Positions 1 to 7,437 of a stretch of DNA of 64,000 nt are shown in pieces; the first letter of the stretch is position 1; each line of letters starts with the position of its first letter. The translations under genes were made by a program, and so were the position numbers. Source of the stretch: CAKMMH01 sp927798255 (lineage in GTDB: Bacteria; Bdellovibrionota_C; UBA2361; CAKMMH01); contig JAXFOK010000015.1 of assembly GCA_034180415.1 (NCBI GenBank), positions 1 to 64,000 of the forward strand, in the 5' to 3' direction. Below the pieces are notes generated by a model that was not told where the DNA came from, did no database searches, and saw only the letters and a list, made by a program, of their open reading frames with translations.

Positions 1-561
1 GTCCTCGCGACCAGAATTTTGTTTATCTTTCATAGCAACTTGAGTATATTTTATAAAAGACAAAATAGCGATTGTAAAGTCCATTATAAATAAAGGGTAT
101 GACTTAATAGTAAAATCATGAAATGACCAAATAAGTATTGTAAAACCAATATTTAAACGCATATGTTGTGCTGATTTTGCTATATATGTAAAAATTACAA
201 ATAATACGGAAGCCATTATTGGGCATAAGCCGACTAAACCTCTAGTGTTAAAATATAGTCCTAAAACTGTAATGAGGATAGAAATAATCACCGTTGTTAA
301 TGCGGTCATTTTTCCTTTAATATCAAGAAAATGTCTTATTGATAAGATAGCATTTGCCACAACTCCAGAATAACTTCTTAAAAATATATTGGTAAGTGTA
401 CAAAATATATTTGTACACAATTGCAAAATAACTATATTTTTTTTGTTTTTGCCAAAAACAGAATATGCTATAAATAAAGCACCAATAAGTGAAAAGGTTT
501 GACCTAAAAATTGCATTCTATTTATATGATAAAGTTCTATAAATTGTTCTAGAAATTGCAT
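1..561 (-). CDS. YgjV-like inner-membrane protein, partial
   Basis: This reading frame starts with ATG at 561 and runs open to the window edge, so its C-terminus is missing; about 187 residues are visible. The product is very hydrophobic, with at least four likely membrane helices. A segment near residues 60-80 (SGVVANAILSIRHFLDIKGK) resembles the Imp-YgjV inner-membrane family, where a similar small-residue and Arg-rich stretch joins two helices. The role of that family is not established. Only a weak AGAGAT ribosome site precedes the start. The family call is from pattern memory and moderate; that it is a membrane protein is clear. Confidence 0.6.
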   Translation of the reverse strand, partial: MQFLEQFIELYHINRMQFLGQTFSLIGALFIAYSVFGKNKKNIVILQLCTNIFCTLTNIFLRSYSGVVANAILSIRHFLDIKGKMTALTTVIISILITVLGLYFNTRGLVGLCPIMASVLFVIFTYIAKSAQHMRLNIGFTILIWSFHDFTIKSYPLFIMDFTIAILSFIKYTQVAMKDKQNSGRED

Positions 562-975
562 TTTATCTCTACTTAATTTTTATATATAATTTAAATAACT
601 TTCTAGCATTAAAACACAATATTTTAGAAAAACAAGAATTAAATTTATAATAATAGCTTACTTATATTTTTATAACTTCATTTAAATCATTTTTTTTTTA
701 TTTTTAAGAGTAACTTAGATAAATTTTGTTACAGATAATATTATGATAACCCAATCCATTACAAATGCTCGGTAAGATTTTTCGGTAAGATTTTATGGTA
801 AAATCATAAAAAAACTATAGAAATTAAAGTAGCACAACTAAAAGACGCATATATTAAATAGAGCTTATTGTGAATGAAAAAATCACAAATAAGGTTGAGC
901 TACTACTATAAAATAACCAATAAAACGGTTACTGTTTAAATATGTACCAAAACTCACAAGAAGAATGCATATTGC
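562..975. other. AT-rich intergenic stretch without a gene
   Basis: No convincing reading frame is seen. The stretch holds a short tandem repeat at 770-807 (three near-copies of CGGTAAGATTTTT, the last one decayed) and a small inverted repeat at 864-893 (CTTATTGTGA against TCACAAATAAG) that could be a weak terminator or protein-binding site. It lies upstream of the minus-strand membrane gene and downstream of the 976-1131 small gene. Confidence 0.5.
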
Positions 976-1131
976 TTACTTAACATTTAATCCTAAAAAC
1001 GAACGAGATTTAGTTTGAGTAAGTTTCTTTTCAAGTTCTTCTAGTTGCTTTGCTAATTTTTGGTAATCGGGGTGGTTTTTAATATCTACGTCAACTACTT
1101 TAAAGTTTCTTAGTACATTTTGTGGAATCAT
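976..1131 (-). CDS. Small protein of 51 residues, unknown
   Basis: The frame starts with ATG at 1131 and stops at 976. A good AAGAGG ribosome site lies about 8 bases upstream of the start. The peptide begins MIPQNVLRNFKVVDVDIKNH, continues with a Lys/Glu/Leu-rich stretch likely to be helical or coiled, and ends SFLGLNVK. There is no signal peptide or membrane segment. No family is recognised. The ribosome site and the charged helical composition support real coding. Confidence 0.5.
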   Translation of the reverse strand: MIPQNVLRNFKVVDVDIKNHPDYQKLAKQLEELEKKLTQTKSRSFLGLNVK

Positions 1132-1359
1132 AATTAAGCCTCTTTTAAATAAAATTTTACAAAACAGTTTTTTTTAAGTAAATAATCTATCAATCTTAGT
1201 GGAAAATTCGCTTCTAATTTTCAGAAAGAATTTAAAAAAAAGTCAAGATATCTAGTAATTTTAATAAGATAATAAAATTTTTAAAATTTTCATGGTTGAC
1301 TTATCGCCTTTATAGTGTAATCCTAAGAGACGGCTATATGAATTATTTTTATCTTGAAG

Positions 1360-1452
1360 TAGAGTTCTTGCATAATAAAATCATTTGGTAAGTCGTGATT
1401 TTATTTGTTATTTATTTTGTTATCCATTTGATGTTGTTATGCAAGAACTCTA
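1360..1452. promoter_or_regulatory. Long stem-loop upstream of porin
   Basis: A perfect 16-bp inverted repeat, TAGAGTTCTTGCATAA at 1360-1375 and its complement at 1437-1452, encloses a second inverted repeat (AATAAAATCA against TGATTTTATT, about 1375-1406). It lies 78 bases before the porin start. It could be a transcribed leader structure, a terminator for upstream transcription, or a small RNA controlling porin expression. The structure is seen directly; the function is inference. Confidence 0.5.
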
Positions 1453-1529
1453 GTAGTTTTTCAAGATATTTTGTTTTTTATAGCTTAAAAATTAATTAAT
1501 TAATTTTATTGTTTTTTGGGAGAATTATT

Positions 1530-2720
1530 ATGCGAAAACTAATTGCATTAGCAGGATTAACTCTTATTCTTCCACTAGCTACTCAAGCAAAAACTTTAGA
1601 AGATATTCTTGTTGAAAAGGGTATCGTTACGAGAAACGAGCTTGCTCTAGCTAAGGAAGATACTGCTGAGGAGCCTGTAAAAATTTATTGGAATGAGGGA
1701 AGTCGTGTAGAATTTCCTGATGATGGATTTACTGCAAGAGTTTATACTAAATTCCGTACAAGATATGAATTTATTGATAATCCAAAGGGCGTTGAAAACG
1801 AAGACAACTTCGAAAATACAGACTTAACTTTAGGAATCGATGGTACAGCTCTTTACAATGAATTCTACTATAAGTTTGAAGCTGATTTTGAACGTGATGG
1901 TGATGATTTAGTTAAGAGTGCTTACGTTCAATGGCAACCATGCGATAATATGTATGCTCGTTTAGGACAGTGGAGAACTGAAATTTCAAGACAATACAAC
2001 ACTGGTACAAGCCAACGTCAATTCCTTGATCATACTGTAGCTTCAAAAATTATTGAAAAAGGCTACTTAGCAGGTTTCGGAGCTGGTGGAGATGTATTAG
2101 ATGGTAAAGTTAAATTTGGTGCATCAGTAAGAAATGGTACTAGTGATTTCGAAGGAAGTAATAGACCTGGTGTTGATAATGATGTTGCTGGATATGCTTA
2201 TGCAAGAGTTGATGTTCTTGGTGAAATGAATCCATTTGAAGAAGGTGATCTTGCAAATACTGATGATTTAGCTATCAACGTTGGTTCTGCTTATGGCTAC
2301 TCTGATATGAACTCACTTGATAAGACATATGCAAATCAATCTGTAAGTGCTGACGCTAACTTAAAGTGGAAAGGATTCTCACTAGCTGGTGAATACTTCT
2401 TTGATAGATTAGATCCAGAAGGCGAGGGAGAGAATGCTGACTTTAATGGTATGTATGTTCAAGCTGGTTACTTTGTATTACCTCAACAATTAGAACTTGC
2501 TTCTCGTTTCAGTTATGCTGATTGTGACGACGGTAAAGTTTTGGGACAATGTGCAGGCAATGACAATATTAAGCAAGCTTCTGTTGTAGCTAACTACTAC
2601 TTCTGGGGACAACACCTAAAAGCACAAGTTGGTTATGATATAGTAAGAGAAAAAGATTACGAAACAAGAGATAATGAAAACACTAATAAGTGGATGGTAG
2701 GTATTTCTACTTGGTGGTAA
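1530..2720 (+). CDS. Outer-membrane porin, phosphate-porin O/P-like
   Basis: The product is a 396-residue secreted protein with a clear signal peptide (MRKLIALAGLTLILPLATQA, cleavage before KTLEDI). It is followed by a short N-terminal helix and then amphipathic, aromatic-rich beta strands ending in W-W, typical of an outer-membrane barrel. A hydrophilic segment near residues 20-45 (ILVEKGIVTRNELALAKE) resembles the N-terminal helix seen in O/P-type porins of delta- and epsilon-proteobacteria. The ATG at 1530 is chosen because a GGGAG ribosome site precedes it at 1518-1522; a TTG at 1509 would add seven residues before the signal peptide. Solute specificity cannot be told. A large stem-loop lies upstream and a palindromic element downstream. 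Confidence 0.8.
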   Translation: MRKLIALAGLTLILPLATQAKTLEDILVEKGIVTRNELALAKEDTAEEPVKIYWNEGSRVEFPDDGFTARVYTKFRTRYEFIDNPKGVENEDNFENTDLTLGIDGTALYNEFYYKFEADFERDGDDLVKSAYVQWQPCDNMYARLGQWRTEISRQYNTGTSQRQFLDHTVASKIIEKGYLAGFGAGGDVLDGKVKFGASVRNGTSDFEGSNRPGVDNDVAGYAYARVDVLGEMNPFEEGDLANTDDLAINVGSAYGYSDMNSLDKTYANQSVSADANLKWKGFSLAGEYFFDRLDPEGEGENADFNGMYVQAGYFVLPQQLELASRFSYADCDDGKVLGQCAGNDNIKQASVVANYYFWGQHLKAQVGYDIVREKDYETRDNENTNKWMVGISTWW

Positions 2721-2723
2721 TCG

Positions 2724-2849
2724 AAAAAAGGCCGATACGCTAAAAAATACTGCGTTATTTTGAAAAAGGTTTCGCTCGCTGTACAACTTAGTACACCGTC
2801 GCTCACCTTTTTCAAAATGCCTTGTCTTTTTTGCGTCTCGGCCTTTTTT
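2724..2849 (+). repeat. Long palindromic element E1
   Basis: This is an imperfect palindrome starting three bases after the porin stop. The outer helix is AAAAAAGGCCGA with TCGGCCTTTTTT. The next internal loop has TACGC on the left and GCGTC on the right, and the second helix is an A run with a T run. The second internal loop carries GCGTTAT on the left and ATGCCTTG on the right, followed by a third helix (TTTTGAAAAAGG with its complement) and a GTAC-containing tip. It belongs to the same family as the elements at 6927, 23206, 41558 and 43664. The T run suggests it also serves as a terminator. Confidence 0.75.
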
Positions 2850-2855
2850 TATCTA

Positions 2856-2943
2856 CAATACGCTAAAAAATACTTATGTTGTTTTAAAAAAAGTTTCGCT
2901 CGCTGTATATTTCTTAAACGTGTTCTTTGTCTTTTATGTTTTT
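2856..2943 (+). repeat. Degenerate second copy of palindrome E1
   Basis: The left-arm text AATACGCTAAAAAATACT of the element at 2724 reappears here. It is followed by a TTTCGCTCGCTGTA tip segment and a decayed right arm (TTCTTTGTCTTTTATG). The helices are largely destroyed, so it looks like a tandem duplicate that has decayed. The stretch is open in one frame but the reading frame is a by-product of the repeat. Confidence 0.5.
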
Positions 2944-2963
2944 ACAACTAACTGCTTTTTTTA

Positions 2964-3050
2964 AAGTCTGTCATCTGAAACCCGAAGATAGATATCTGTT
3001 TCCTAAAGCTTATTACCCGTTACTTGAAACCTGCCTCTTGAAATATATTT
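2964..3050. repeat. Degenerate CTGAAACC-type repeat array
   Basis: The stretch holds several imperfect units such as ATCTGAAACCCG, CTGTTTCCT, CCCGTTACTTGAAACCTG and CCTCTTGAAA. The same vocabulary recurs between genes at 18196, 20708, 34040, 42295 and 46138. There is no reading frame. The biological nature is unknown. Confidence 0.55.
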
Positions 3051-3093
3051 TTCCCTCTTGAATATTCAACAATTTAATTTTACTATACAAATT

Positions 3094-3438
3094 ATGAGTG
3101 AAACAATTTTTTCAAAAATTATAAATAAAGAAATCCCTGCGACAATCGTCTATGAAACTGATACAGTTTTAGCATTTAAAGATATTAATCCTGTCGCCCC
3201 TGTTCATATTCTTGTAATTCCTAAAAAGGAAATTAAAAACGTAAATTTTTTAACAGGTGATGATAAAGATATACTAAGCAATATGTTTGAGGCTGTAAAA
3301 ATTATCGTAGAAGAACAGGGAATTAAAGAATCTGGTTATAGGCTCGTTATTAATAACGGTAAAGATGCACTGCAATCAGTTGAACACTTACATATCCATA
3401 TAATAGGTGGTAAAGAGCTTAAATGGCCTCCATGCTAA
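3094..3438 (+). CDS. HIT-family nucleotide-binding hydrolase
   Basis: This cytosolic protein of 114 residues belongs to the histidine-triad family, whose members hydrolyse nucleoside phosphoramidates and related substrates. The triad H-x-H-x-H is seen in EHLHIHIIGG near the C-terminus. The N-terminus MSETIFSKIINKEIPA matches the usual HINT start, so the ATG at 3094 is preferred to a TTG 36 bases upstream. Length is normal for the family. It stands alone, between a degenerate repeat array and a lipoprotein gene. The exact substrate is unknown. Confidence 0.9.
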   Translation: MSETIFSKIINKEIPATIVYETDTVLAFKDINPVAPVHILVIPKKEIKNVNFLTGDDKDILSNMFEAVKIIVEEQGIKESGYRLVINNGKDALQSVEHLHIHIIGGKELKWPPC

Positions 3439-3483
3439 AAATTTTTATAGTGGCTTTTTTATAAAAAAGGATAAATTAAAAAT

Positions 3484-3930
3484 ATGTTAAAAAAATTTAG
3501 TGCAAGGATACTTTTATCATTTTTTATTTTGGTTCTTTGCTTAGATGCATGCGTTCTAGTGCCATTCATTGATTCATATAAAGAAATGGGAGTGACGGAA
3601 GGTGACAGGCAAGCACTTCTAGTAAAAACATTAAAAAATTTCCAAGACTACATTTATTGGGGGCAATATAATAATGCTTTATCTTTTGCTGACGAAGAAA
3701 GGGGATTAGATATTAAGAAATCATTTAATAGATATAAAGAAGTAAAAATTGTTACTATGAAAACAGATGATGTTACATTCCTAAATTCTTCAAAAGAAGC
3801 AAATGTTAATGTTATTGTAAAATATTATAAAATTCCACAATACATCGTAGTAGATGAAGTGGTAAATGAAACATGGTACTTTAATATGGGGAATTGGAAA
3901 ATAAAAGAGAGGTTTATAGTAAGTGAATAA
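3484..3930 (+). CDS. Small exported protein, possible lipoprotein
   Basis: The 148-residue product has a hydrophobic N-terminal signal (residues 1-22) ending LCLDAC. The cysteine could be lipidated, although Asp at -2 is unusual for a lipobox. The rest is soluble, mixed helix and strand, with an FQDYIYWGQYNNAL segment that recalls NTF2-like folds; no family is certain. It overlaps the next gene by 8 bases, so the two are translated together. No function is assigned. Confidence 0.6.
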   Translation: MLKKFSARILLSFFILVLCLDACVLVPFIDSYKEMGVTEGDRQALLVKTLKNFQDYIYWGQYNNALSFADEERGLDIKKSFNRYKEVKIVTMKTDDVTFLNSSKEANVNVIVKYYKIPQYIVVDEVVNETWYFNMGNWKIKERFIVSE

Positions 3931-4783
3931 GTTTAGTATTAAAATAATCTTTTTTAGTTTGGTAGTAATTTTACTTTTTTGCTTATCAGCATGTAATTTT
4001 AATGGTTTTTTTTATAAACAAAATAATATAAATGAGAATTTTACTGAAGCTACGTTCTCATTAAAAATTTTGGAAAAAATTAATGATGGGGAAAAAATTT
4101 ATATATTAGGTGAAGCATCATCAAGTCAAAAATTTCCTGTAAGCTTAGTTTTGTTAAAATTAGGATTAATGGGACAAAATGGTGATATTATAAATGAGGA
4201 AACTTACAAATTTGCTAACTTGATGGGAAAAGATAAAAGTGAATTTTTTGAAAAAAATGAACCTAAAAAATTCTTAATCGTTATAGATTCTACATTATAT
4301 ACTTTTAATAATCCTACAGATTTTCAATTAGAGCTTTCTTGGGGAAATAAGAATATTTTAGCTCAAAATACTGAAGCTAATTTAACTAATAATGTTATTG
4401 GTGAAAATAATAAGATTGAGGTTAATTCTAATATAACTACACCTAGCAATATAAATCGTAGTGAAGCTTTTAAAATGGTAAATTTACAATTTGAGAAAAA
4501 AATAGCAAAAGTTAATGCTAAAGATCCGCAATATTATTTTGTAATTACTGGAGAATTTGAAAATTTATCAGATAAAGTTATAAATGATATTTCACTAGCT
4601 GTTTCTTTTAAGAGTAAATTAAGTGATAATAAATTAAATAATGAAGATGAATTTCTAGATATAAAAAGCGTAGGTCTTAATCCTAAAAGTTCTAAGAAAT
4701 TTGAAATGGAGCTTGAAACTATCTTAAATAGCCAAGATGCCAATATTTATAAACCAGTAATTAAAATAGTAAGTTTTAATTAA
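3923..4783 (+). CDS. Putative lipoprotein with two beta-rich domains
   Basis: Translation starts at a GTG inside the end of the preceding gene, with AGAGAGG upstream. The product is 286 residues. The N-terminal signal ends LLFCLSAC, a good lipobox, so it is probably anchored to a membrane outside the cytoplasm. Residues 30-135 and 180-286 look like two beta-sandwich domains; the second contains YYFVITGEFENLSDK, a pattern seen in proteins that compare native and modified side chains of an Ig-like fold. It probably acts with its overlapping partner. Function unknown. Confidence 0.65.
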   Translation: MNKFSIKIIFFSLVVILLFCLSACNFNGFFYKQNNINENFTEATFSLKILEKINDGEKIYILGEASSSQKFPVSLVLLKLGLMGQNGDIINEETYKFANLMGKDKSEFFEKNEPKKFLIVIDSTLYTFNNPTDFQLELSWGNKNILAQNTEANLTNNVIGENNKIEVNSNITTPSNINRSEAFKMVNLQFEKKIAKVNAKDPQYYFVITGEFENLSDKVINDISLAVSFKSKLSDNKLNNEDEFLDIKSVGLNPKSSKKFEMELETILNSQDANIYKPVIKIVSFN

Positions 4784-4810
4784 TTAAATTTTTTAATTTC
4801 AAAATAGTAT

Positions 4811-6112
4811 ATGAAAAAAAAATTATATGTAAGAACGTATGGTTGCCAAATGAATGCATACGATTCTGTAAGAATCAAACAAATGCTTTCTCAGGATTAT
4901 GAAGAAACAGATACAACACTAGATGCAGATCTTATAATTATTAATACTTGTAGTGTTAGAAAGAAACCTGAAGAAAAACTTTTTGCAGTCTTAGGAACAC
5001 TAAAACCATTAAAACAAAAAAATAAAAATCTAATAATAGGAGTAGGGGGATGTGTCGCGCAACAATATGGAAGTGAAATAATAAAAAGAGTCCCTCATGT
5101 CGATTTTGTTTTCGGGACGCATAATTTATCGTTAATTCCTGAATTTATAAAAGATAGTCAATGTGCTAATAATGTAAAAGTTGATTATAGGGAAAAATGG
5201 GAGGATCTGCCTGTAACTAACCCTTATAACGGAGCATTGTCAATTTCTGTTGCAATAAGTAGAGGATGTAATAATAGATGCGCTTATTGTATTGTCCCTC
5301 AAACAAGAGGCCCTGAGGTTTCAAGACCATCAAGTCAAATTATAGATGAAATTTCACTATCAGTTGAGCAAGGAACAAAAGAAGTCCTTCTTTTAGGTCA
5401 ATGTGTTAATTCTTATGGAAGTGATTTAGAGGAGGATATTACATTTGAGAAACTTCTTGATAAAATCTCCAAAATTAATGGACTTGAAAGAATAAGATTT
5501 ACTAGCCCTCATCCAAAACATATTACAGATGAATTCATTGATTTAGTATGTTCTAATCCTAAAATTTGTAGACATGTTCATCTTCCACTTCAGGCGGGAA
5601 GTAATAGAATTTTAGAGTTAATGAATAGAAAATATACAAAGGAACATTATCTAGAAATTATTGAAAAAATAAGAAGGAAAGTTCCTGATATGGCTTTTAC
5701 TACTGATATTATAGTTGGTTTTCCAACTGAAACAGAAAGTGATTTTTTAGAAACAGTTGGAGTTGTTGAAAAGGTTGGATTTGTAAATAGCTACTCTTTT
5801 GTGTATTCACCTAGACCTAATACAAAATCGCTAGAACTTAAAGATGATATCTCTTATAGTGAAAAACTTGGTTGGCTTAATTTTTTACAAGATAGACAAT
5901 ATGAGGTTTCAGCTAGAGTGTTAAAAGATTTTATTGGTAAAACTACTAGTATTTTAGTAGATGGTTATTCTAAAAAAGATAAAACATGTTTAAAAGGGAC
6001 AAACTCTCAGAATATTACAGTTAATCTTTCTAAAGACTATTCAAATGTTAAACTTGGTAGTATCATAGATGTTGAAGTTAAAGATATTTCAAGATTGACG
6101 TTAAAAGCATAA
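4811..6112 (+). CDS. miaB: tRNA-2-methylthio-N6-isopentenyladenosine synthase MiaB
   Basis: This 433-residue radical-SAM enzyme adds a methylthio group to isopentenyl-adenosine at position 37 of tRNAs. Domains follow the family order. The N-terminal UPF0004 domain has cysteines for the auxiliary cluster (YGCQMN, NTCSVR, GGCVAQ). The radical-SAM core has CNNRCAYC near residues 153-160, and a C-terminal TRAM domain starts near residue 370. The start MKKKLYVRTYGCQMN is typical of MiaB rather than RimO or MtaB. It follows the lipoprotein pair by 27 bases. Confidence 0.95.
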   Translation: MKKKLYVRTYGCQMNAYDSVRIKQMLSQDYEETDTTLDADLIIINTCSVRKKPEEKLFAVLGTLKPLKQKNKNLIIGVGGCVAQQYGSEIIKRVPHVDFVFGTHNLSLIPEFIKDSQCANNVKVDYREKWEDLPVTNPYNGALSISVAISRGCNNRCAYCIVPQTRGPEVSRPSSQIIDEISLSVEQGTKEVLLLGQCVNSYGSDLEEDITFEKLLDKISKINGLERIRFTSPHPKHITDEFIDLVCSNPKICRHVHLPLQAGSNRILELMNRKYTKEHYLEIIEKIRRKVPDMAFTTDIIVGFPTETESDFLETVGVVEKVGFVNSYSFVYSPRPNTKSLELKDDISYSEKLGWLNFLQDRQYEVSARVLKDFIGKTTSILVDGYSKKDKTCLKGTNSQNITVNLSKDYSNVKLGSIIDVEVKDISRLTLKA

Positions 6113-6143
6113 TTTTAAATTTTTGTATAAAGGATTTTTGTTT

Positions 6144-6938
6144 ATGAATAAAAAAAATATTATAGAAAATAATAATGTCGATATAAAAAAAACAAATGAA
6201 CCACAATCAGAAATTGAAATAACATTTGTTGAAGATCCTTTATTTAGATTTTTTAAAAAATGGCAGAATGTTATTTTCTGGGGTCTTGTTGTTATAATTG
6301 CTTGCTATTTTGGTTATAATAAATATTCTGATATTAGAATAAATGAACAAAAAAGTGATGCAGATTTATTTGAAGAGTTTAGACCTATATACGCAAATAT
6401 TATTACCTTAAGTAAGGATATTAAGCAAAAAGAGTTAGAAATTCAAAAAGATACTAATGAGAAGAAAGATACTAAAGGAAAAGAAAAAGATTTAAATGAG
6501 CTAAAAGAACGTTTAACAAAATCATTAAGTGAGGCACAAAGTCGTATTAAGCCATTAGCTACAAGTAAATATTATAGCACTATTTCTAAGTTGTATTCTG
6601 CTTTATTAAAGAAAAATGCAGGAGACCAAAAAGGTTTTGAAGAAGATATAAATAAAATAGATTTTAATAATTATAAAAATGAAAGTAATGAACAATCAAG
6701 ATTTTACAAGGAGCTAGCGAGTATTATTATTGCAAAGGCCTACTTAGATGATGAAACGAAAATTTCAAATGCTAAAGAACTACTAACTAATTTAATAAAA
6801 GATGGTAAATATTTTAACGTGGTAGCTTTTAATACATTGTCAATAATTGCTAAAGGTGAGGAAGAAGAAGCGCTTAAGAAGTTAAAAGAAGAGTTGTTGA
6901 GTAAGGCTCCTGAACAATCTGAACTATTAAAAAATTAG
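6144..6938 (+). CDS. Single-pass membrane protein, TPR-like (YfgM type)
   Basis: The 264-residue product has a charged cytosolic N-terminus, one membrane helix near residues 45-65 (VIFWGLVVIIACYFGY) and a long helical domain outside. The layout is that of YfgM-like proteins with a C-terminal tetratricopeptide-like fold, which help proteins leave the Sec translocon. The ATG at 6144 has AAAGGA upstream; a TTG at 6123 in frame is less likely. Residues 85-135 are very charged and probably coiled coil. The last codons and stop form the outer helix of a palindromic element. Confidence 0.55.
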   Translation: MNKKNIIENNNVDIKKTNEPQSEIEITFVEDPLFRFFKKWQNVIFWGLVVIIACYFGYNKYSDIRINEQKSDADLFEEFRPIYANIITLSKDIKQKELEIQKDTNEKKDTKGKEKDLNELKERLTKSLSEAQSRIKPLATSKYYSTISKLYSALLKKNAGDQKGFEEDINKIDFNNYKNESNEQSRFYKELASIIIAKAYLDDETKISNAKELLTNLIKDGKYFNVVAFNTLSIIAKGEEEEALKKLKEELLSKAPEQSELLKN

Positions 6939-7058
6939 TGATGTATCCAAGATTGCTTTGTTATATTAAGGGGGGGCAATGCTCATCGTAGCATGAGTAC
7001 GCTTCCGATTGCCCCCCTTAAAATGCCACGCACTCTTGGCGTCTCACTAATTTTTTAA
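6927..7058 (+). repeat. Long palindromic element E2
   Basis: A perfect 15-bp outer helix (TTAAAAAATTAGTGA at 6927-6941 with 7044-7058) includes the stop codon of the preceding gene. Inside it lie the loop pair TGTATC and GCGTC, the helix CAAGA with TCTTG, the loop pair TTGCTTTGTTAT and ATGCCACGCAC, and a long GC-rich helix (TTAAGGGGGGGCAAT with its complement). The helices differ from the other family members, while the loop text matches them. It probably also terminates transcription. Confidence 0.8.
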
Positions 7059-7101
7059 TCGCCAATGCATCTAAGATAACTATCAAAAGTTTATATGGTC
7101 A

Positions 7102-7270
7102 TTACCCGAAGGGTAAACTAGAGCGAGCGTAAGCGAAGCGGCATAGGGCGTTACGTAGACACACGAATGTGTGGATGGCCAAGTAGACGAGCAATTTTGC
7201 GATAGTAAAATTGTGAAGGATACTTGGTTGTATGAGAATCACCATCAAAACAGCACCCCTTGCGGGTGCC
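7102..7270 (+). ncRNA. Candidate structured RNA element, copy A
   Basis: Several helices can be drawn. They are TTACCC with GGGTAA (7102-7116), GCGAGC-GTAA-GCGAAGC (7122-7138), CACA with TGTG around a CGAA loop, CCAAGTA with TACTTGG enclosing CAATTTT with AAAATTG, GATGG with CCATC (7242-7246), and a 3' hairpin GCACCC with GGGTGC (7253-7269). Between them sit GTAGAC (7183) and GGATAC. A copy at 42048-42221 has the same order, spacing and loop text but different paired bases. A GGC/GCC pairing would cross GATG/CATC as a pseudoknot. Seen: complementarity and the second copy. Inferred: that it is transcribed. Confidence 0.55.
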
Positions 7271-7437
7271 CTAAGTAAAAAAAACATAAACAGTATTTAG
7301 TACGACGCATATAAGAGTTAGGGGGCTGATACTCGTTGCTACATCCCTGATTTAGCTCATTTTTCTTACCACTTATTGAAAATTATGCTTATCTTTTTTA
7401 TAATCTTTCTATTGTTTATAGGAGTTTAATTTTAGTC

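Noticed and set aside
1..561. Frameshift in the YgjV-like gene near 85-95
   Set aside because: On rereading the bases the frame is open from 561 to the window edge; the apparent shift was a miscount of a T run.
2760..2951. Open frame of 63 codons
   Set aside because: It lies entirely in the palindromic repeats E1 and its decayed copy; the composition (Phe/Cys/Leu runs) comes from the repeat.
6927..7058. Palindromes as integron attC sites
   Set aside because: They follow genes and are imperfect palindromes, but the RYYYAAC and GTTRRRY core boxes are not at the ends, the gene strands are mixed, and no integrase is seen.
7102..7287. Minus-strand frame of 61 codons
   Set aside because: It covers the structured element copy A and has no ribosome site; the text is better explained as paired RNA.
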